Shown piece by piece: positions 6,985-9,200 of a DNA stretch of 9,200 nucleotides. Below the pieces are notes generated by a model. It saw nothing but the letters and a program-made list of their open reading frames with translations, searched no databases and had not been told where the DNA came from. The position numbers and the translations under genes were made by a program. Within the stretch, counting starts at the first letter, position 1. The number at the start of each line of letters is the position of its first letter. The DNA comes from Planctomycetota bacterium (GTDB lineage: Bacteria; Planctomycetota; UBA11346): the NCBI GenBank assembly GCA_007131555.1, contig SLQH01000547.1, positions 1 to 9,200 of the forward strand, in the 5' to 3' direction.

Positions 6985-7509
6985 ATGACCGGCATCTGGA
7001 AAGAGGGGCGTGTTGGTGCGGCGAGTCTGGTGTATCATGGTCTGGATGATGCCGCCCTGGCCCAGGTGATGGAGCATCATGCCGCGGTCGGCATCCGGGC
7101 CACGGTGCTGGGTCCGCAAGCGGAGGAGGTGCTGGCCCTGTTGCGGCACCGTGCCTGGGATGTCGCCATGGCTGAAGATGGCGATCATGGAGTGATCCAG
7201 GTCGATGAGACCATCAGACCGCTGACGGCGGCCCTGTATCATGTGACCACCAGTCCCGGCGAGATCGCTGGTCCGTTGGCGGGTCGACAGCGCGTGCTGC
7301 CCAGCCACCGCCTGCCGACCGGCCAGGAGGCGGCCCGGCAGGCGATCGAGGCGGTGGTGGAGCGTCAGGCCTGGGCCATTTGGCGGATCGATGCGGCAGT
7401 GCTGGCCGACCTGGGTCGGCCTGGTCATGCCGCAGTGCTGCGCTGGCTGGGTGACGAGCATGCTCGTATCTGGTGTGCTCCGATCCGTGACATCCATGCT
7501 TGGGGATGA
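6985..7509 (+). CDS. Small NodB-fold (polysaccharide deacetylase-like) protein, probably non-catalytic
   Basis: This is a 174-residue protein without a signal peptide or membrane segment. I do not recognise it with certainty. The opening ASLVYHGLDDAALAQVMEHH followed by GIRATVLG (36-43) resembles the start of NodB-type deacetylases, where a beta strand ending in TFDDG is followed by a helix and HGIRATFF. The C-terminal VLRWLGDEHARIWCAPIRDI resembles the family's last strand and helix (WLxxxxxxVWVAPxxEV). The usual first motif reads VYHG here, and no HSxxH metal-binding motif is seen around residues 60-75, so metal-dependent deacetylation seems unlikely. It starts with the strongest Shine-Dalgarno in the window. 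It is followed 102 bases later by the sulfatase on the same strand, so the two may be co-expressed. It could instead be an unrelated hypothetical protein; the fold call is tentative. Confidence 0.6.
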   Translation: MTGIWKEGRVGAASLVYHGLDDAALAQVMEHHAAVGIRATVLGPQAEEVLALLRHRAWDVAMAEDGDHGVIQVDETIRPLTAALYHVTTSPGEIAGPLAGRQRVLPSHRLPTGQEAARQAIEAVVERQAWAIWRIDAAVLADLGRPGHAAVLRWLGDEHARIWCAPIRDIHAWG

Positions 7510-7611
7510 GTCGTTTGACAACTGTTAGTGGGTGAATACAGGCGTCTGCAGCACCGACTGCGATTGACAGTGGGTTCCCCTGCGCATTCCTCAGGCCCCA
7601 GGAAGGCACGC
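7510..7611 (+). promoter_or_regulatory. Sulfatase leader with two TTGACA hexamers
   Basis: TTGACA, a perfect -35 consensus, occurs at 7515-7520 just after the NodB-like stop codon. A weak -10 candidate, TACAGG (7537-7542), follows after 16 bases. A second TTGACA at 7564-7569 has no good -10. Both hexamers are followed by GTGGGT, after 7 bases in the first case and directly in the second, which makes an imperfect direct repeat. GGAAGG (7601-7606) is a good ribosome binding site 5 bases before the ATG at 7612. The region could be an internal promoter, a protein-binding site pair, or simply an operon spacer. Confidence 0.3.
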
Positions 7612-8913
7612 ATGACCAGACGTCCCAATGTCCTGTTCATCTTCTCCGACCAGCACCGGCCCCAGGCCATGGGCTGTGCTGGTGATCCCAATGTCGAGAC
7701 TCCCAATCTGGATCGCCTAGCTGCCGAAGGACTGCGTTTCGACCGGGCCTACGCCAACACCCCGATCTGCAGCCCGTTCCGGGCCAGTCTCTATACTGGC
7801 CAGTACAGCCATGCCCATGGGGTCATCAGTCTGCATCGTCCCTTGTTGGTCCGGCCACAGTTGGCGGAAGTGTTGAGCGAGCATGGCTATCTGACCTCGC
7901 ATGTTGGCAAGTGGCACCTTGCCGGCGGAGCCGCCCCGCAGCGCTTCGTCTCGCCCTTCTTCCGTCCCGGTTGGTGTCGTTGGCAGGGGTGGGAGAACTC
8001 CAACCGCTTCTTTACGACCGACTGGCATCGCGGTGAATGGCCGCATGATGTCGGGCAGTTCGACACGTTCCAGACTGATGCCCTGACGGATCTGACCCTG
8101 GAGTTCCTGCGTGAACAGGCTTGCCAACCGGAACAACCATGGTTCCATGTCCTCAGCGCAGAACCACCACATGACCCACATGTCGCTCCTGAGGAGGATA
8201 TGGCGGCCTATCGGGAACGACCGATTATCTGGCGGGACAACGTTCCGACAGATCCTGATTGGCGGGCCCAGGTCGATGCCAGGGCCCGTGGATATTATGC
8301 CCAGATCACCAATCTGGACCGCAATGTCGGGCGGATCCTTGACGAACTGGCGCGTAACGGCCAGGATCGAACCACCCTCGTGTTCTATCTGTCCGACCAC
8401 GGCGAACTGCTCGGCAGCCATGGCATGGTGAGCAAGAGTCGTCCAGAGGAGGAGTCGAGCCGCATCCCTCTGATCATGCGGGGTCCAGGTGTTGCAGGCG
8501 GCCGCGTCACGGAGTCCCTGATCAGTGCCGTCGATCTCATGCCGACCCTGCTGGGTCTGCTGGATCTGCCGATTCCAGCTCAGGTCCAGGGACTGGACCT
8601 GAGCGCGATGGTGTCTGGGACAGGTCCGCCGGCACGGACTGCGGTGCTCCTGCAGTTTGAGCAGCATTTCTGGCCGGCACAGCCGGAATGGCGGTATCGC
8701 GCCCTGATCACCCCGCGATGGGTCTATACCCACTTCGCCCAGACCGGCCCGACCCAGTTGTTCGATCTGCATAAGGATCCCCTGCAGATGCGCAACCTGG
8801 TCCATGAGTCCCGCCATCTGCCCCAGCGTCAGCAGATGCACGCCCTGCTGGAGCGTGAACTGACGGCTGTCGGCGATCCCTATTTCACCGTCGCGACATC
8901 TGGGCAGCAGTAG
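7612..8913 (+). CDS. Sulfatase (formylglycine type, alkaline-phosphatase fold), cytoplasmic
   Basis: This 433-residue enzyme hydrolyses sulfate esters, probably from a sugar. The family uses a cysteine or serine converted to formylglycine. Here Cys53 in CSPFRASLYTG (53-63) fits the core CxPxR needed for maturation, but with Phe where Ser, Thr or Ala is usual. Metal and substrate residues are in place: Asp13-Gln14 (FSDQH), Lys100 and His102 (GKWH), His187 (PPHDPH), Asp262-His263 (SDHGELLGSHG) and Lys275. VETPNLDRLAAEGLRF (28-43) is a family hallmark. The start at 7612 has GGAAGG 5 bases upstream and begins with the usual RPNVLFIFSD. The frame is open to 7528, but neither version has a signal peptide, so it should act in the cytoplasm on imported oligosaccharides. 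A separate maturase must be encoded elsewhere. It lies downstream of the NodB-like gene. The substrate is unknown. Confidence 0.93.
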   Translation: MTRRPNVLFIFSDQHRPQAMGCAGDPNVETPNLDRLAAEGLRFDRAYANTPICSPFRASLYTGQYSHAHGVISLHRPLLVRPQLAEVLSEHGYLTSHVGKWHLAGGAAPQRFVSPFFRPGWCRWQGWENSNRFFTTDWHRGEWPHDVGQFDTFQTDALTDLTLEFLREQACQPEQPWFHVLSAEPPHDPHVAPEEDMAAYRERPIIWRDNVPTDPDWRAQVDARARGYYAQITNLDRNVGRILDELARNGQDRTTLVFYLSDHGELLGSHGMVSKSRPEEESSRIPLIMRGPGVAGGRVTESLISAVDLMPTLLGLLDLPIPAQVQGLDLSAMVSGTGPPARTAVLLQFEQHFWPAQPEWRYRALITPRWVYTHFAQTGPTQLFDLHKDPLQMRNLVHESRHLPQRQQMHALLERELTAVGDPYFTVATSGQQ

Positions 8914-9135
8914 GGGTGGACCATTCAGTCCGCAATGGTGTCCAGTGCCTGCTCCCCTGGGAGCGGTGAGCCCTCCAGTGAGAGATCTATTTATAGATCA
9001 AAGCGTTTTCGCTCCCATGTGGGGCGCTGGTGTGAATGACAGGCTCTGCCCGATGTAGTGTAAGTGAGGGGGATAATCGGCTGGTCATACGGCACAGAAG
9101 GTACGGCTCCCGGGTTTCATGTAATGCGGCTAGGA
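8914..9135. other. Non-coding tail with a run of small inverted repeats
   Basis: No gene is visible here. Just after the sulfatase stop, ACCATT (8920-8925) pairs with AATGGT (8934-8939), extended by TGG/CCA outside a 2-base bulge. GCTCCC-CT-GGGAGC lies at 8951-8964. GATCTAT-TT-ATAGATC at 8984-8999 is an AT-rich near-palindrome unlike its surroundings. AGCG-TTTT-CGCT follows at about 9003-9014, then CCCA-TG-TGGG. None has a T-run, so intrinsic termination is not well supported. GATAAT at 9072-9077 could be a -10 hexamer, but no -35 partner is seen. Confidence 0.4.
8984..8999. promoter_or_regulatory. AT-rich palindrome, possible operator
   Basis: GATCTAT and ATAGATC form a perfect 7-bp inverted repeat with a TT centre. 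It stands out as the most AT-rich stretch in an otherwise GC-rich region. The size and symmetry fit a binding site for a dimeric regulator, but no regulator can be assigned and no promoter is evident beside it. It could also be a short RNA hairpin after the sulfatase gene. Confidence 0.3.
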
Positions 9136-9200
9136 GTCTGTAAGGGATAGCGACCGAGCATGGCCCAGACAGGCGACGTGCCTGTCGATCCCCTACAGAC
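9136..9200. repeat. 65-bp nested palindromic element at the window edge
   Basis: GTCTGTAAGGGAT (9136-9148) and ATCCCCTACAGAC (9188-9200) are 13-base inverted arms matching at 12 of 13 positions. Inside the right half is a perfect hairpin, GACAGGC-GACGT-GCCTGTC (9168-9186). The inner 19 bases on the left do not pair. Read on the minus strand, the element has a CTGTAGGGG head followed by a hairpin, which recalls the GTAG-plus-hairpin form of REP elements. It could be a REP or MITE-like repeat, or the edge of a larger mobile element. It runs to the last base of the window, so its true end is unknown. Confidence 0.5.

Noticed and set aside
6924..7043. 39-codon open frame overlapping the start of the NodB-like gene
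   Set aside because: It has no ribosome binding site, overlaps a gene with an excellent one in another frame, and has no recognisable features.
7717..8841. 374-codon open frame on the minus strand opposite the sulfatase
   Set aside because: The plus strand carries every sulfatase motif; the antisense frame shows no family features.
9040..9135. A tRNA or other standard RNA gene in the right-hand tail
   Set aside because: No T-loop GGTTCRA sequence, acceptor stem or cloverleaf could be found.

Overview
The window is a GC-rich piece of a bacterial chromosome. It most likely comes from the PVC superphylum (Planctomycetota, or Lentisphaerota/Kiritimatiellota). The placement is an inference from three things: a sulfatase next to large secreted carbohydrate-type proteins, a PQQ-propeller protein with a 'WPxF'-type N-terminus, and a short GCCCTGAAGGGGC / CCCAGGGC-AAC-GCCCTGGG repeat at the left edge. 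I recall that repeat as a dispersed element of planctomycete-type genomes. No rRNA, tRNA, CRISPR array or intact transposase is visible.

Layout, left to right: (1) 1-132, a dispersed-repeat cluster that is open in one frame. (2) 265-1254 (+), an RluA/RluD-family rRNA pseudouridine synthase, the only housekeeping gene. (3) 1309-2844 (-), a secreted PQQ-like beta-propeller protein, convergent with the previous gene. (4) 3030-6032 (-), a secreted 1000-residue multidomain protein with a duplicated beta domain, an alpha/alpha-toroid region, an Ig-like domain, an FN3 domain and a jelly-roll carbohydrate-binding-type domain. (5) About 6158-6820 (+), a divergent AraC-type regulator that appears to lack its first helix-turn-helix. 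(6) 6985-7509 (+), a small protein distantly resembling NodB polysaccharide deacetylases but without their catalytic motifs. (7) 7612-8913 (+), a formylglycine-type sulfatase with no signal peptide. (8) 8914-9200, a non-coding tail rich in inverted repeats, ending in a 65-bp nested palindrome.

Genes 3-7 read as an accessory glycan-use locus. The 1000-residue protein would bind and possibly cleave a polysaccharide outside the cytoplasm. The sulfatase would remove sulfate from imported sugars inside the cell. The AraC-type protein sits where a local regulator of the divergent secreted-protein gene would sit. The substrate cannot be read from the sequence. The most unusual items are the architecture and internal duplication of the 1000-residue protein, the one-HTH AraC protein, the NodB-like protein without catalytic residues, and the structured elements at both ends.
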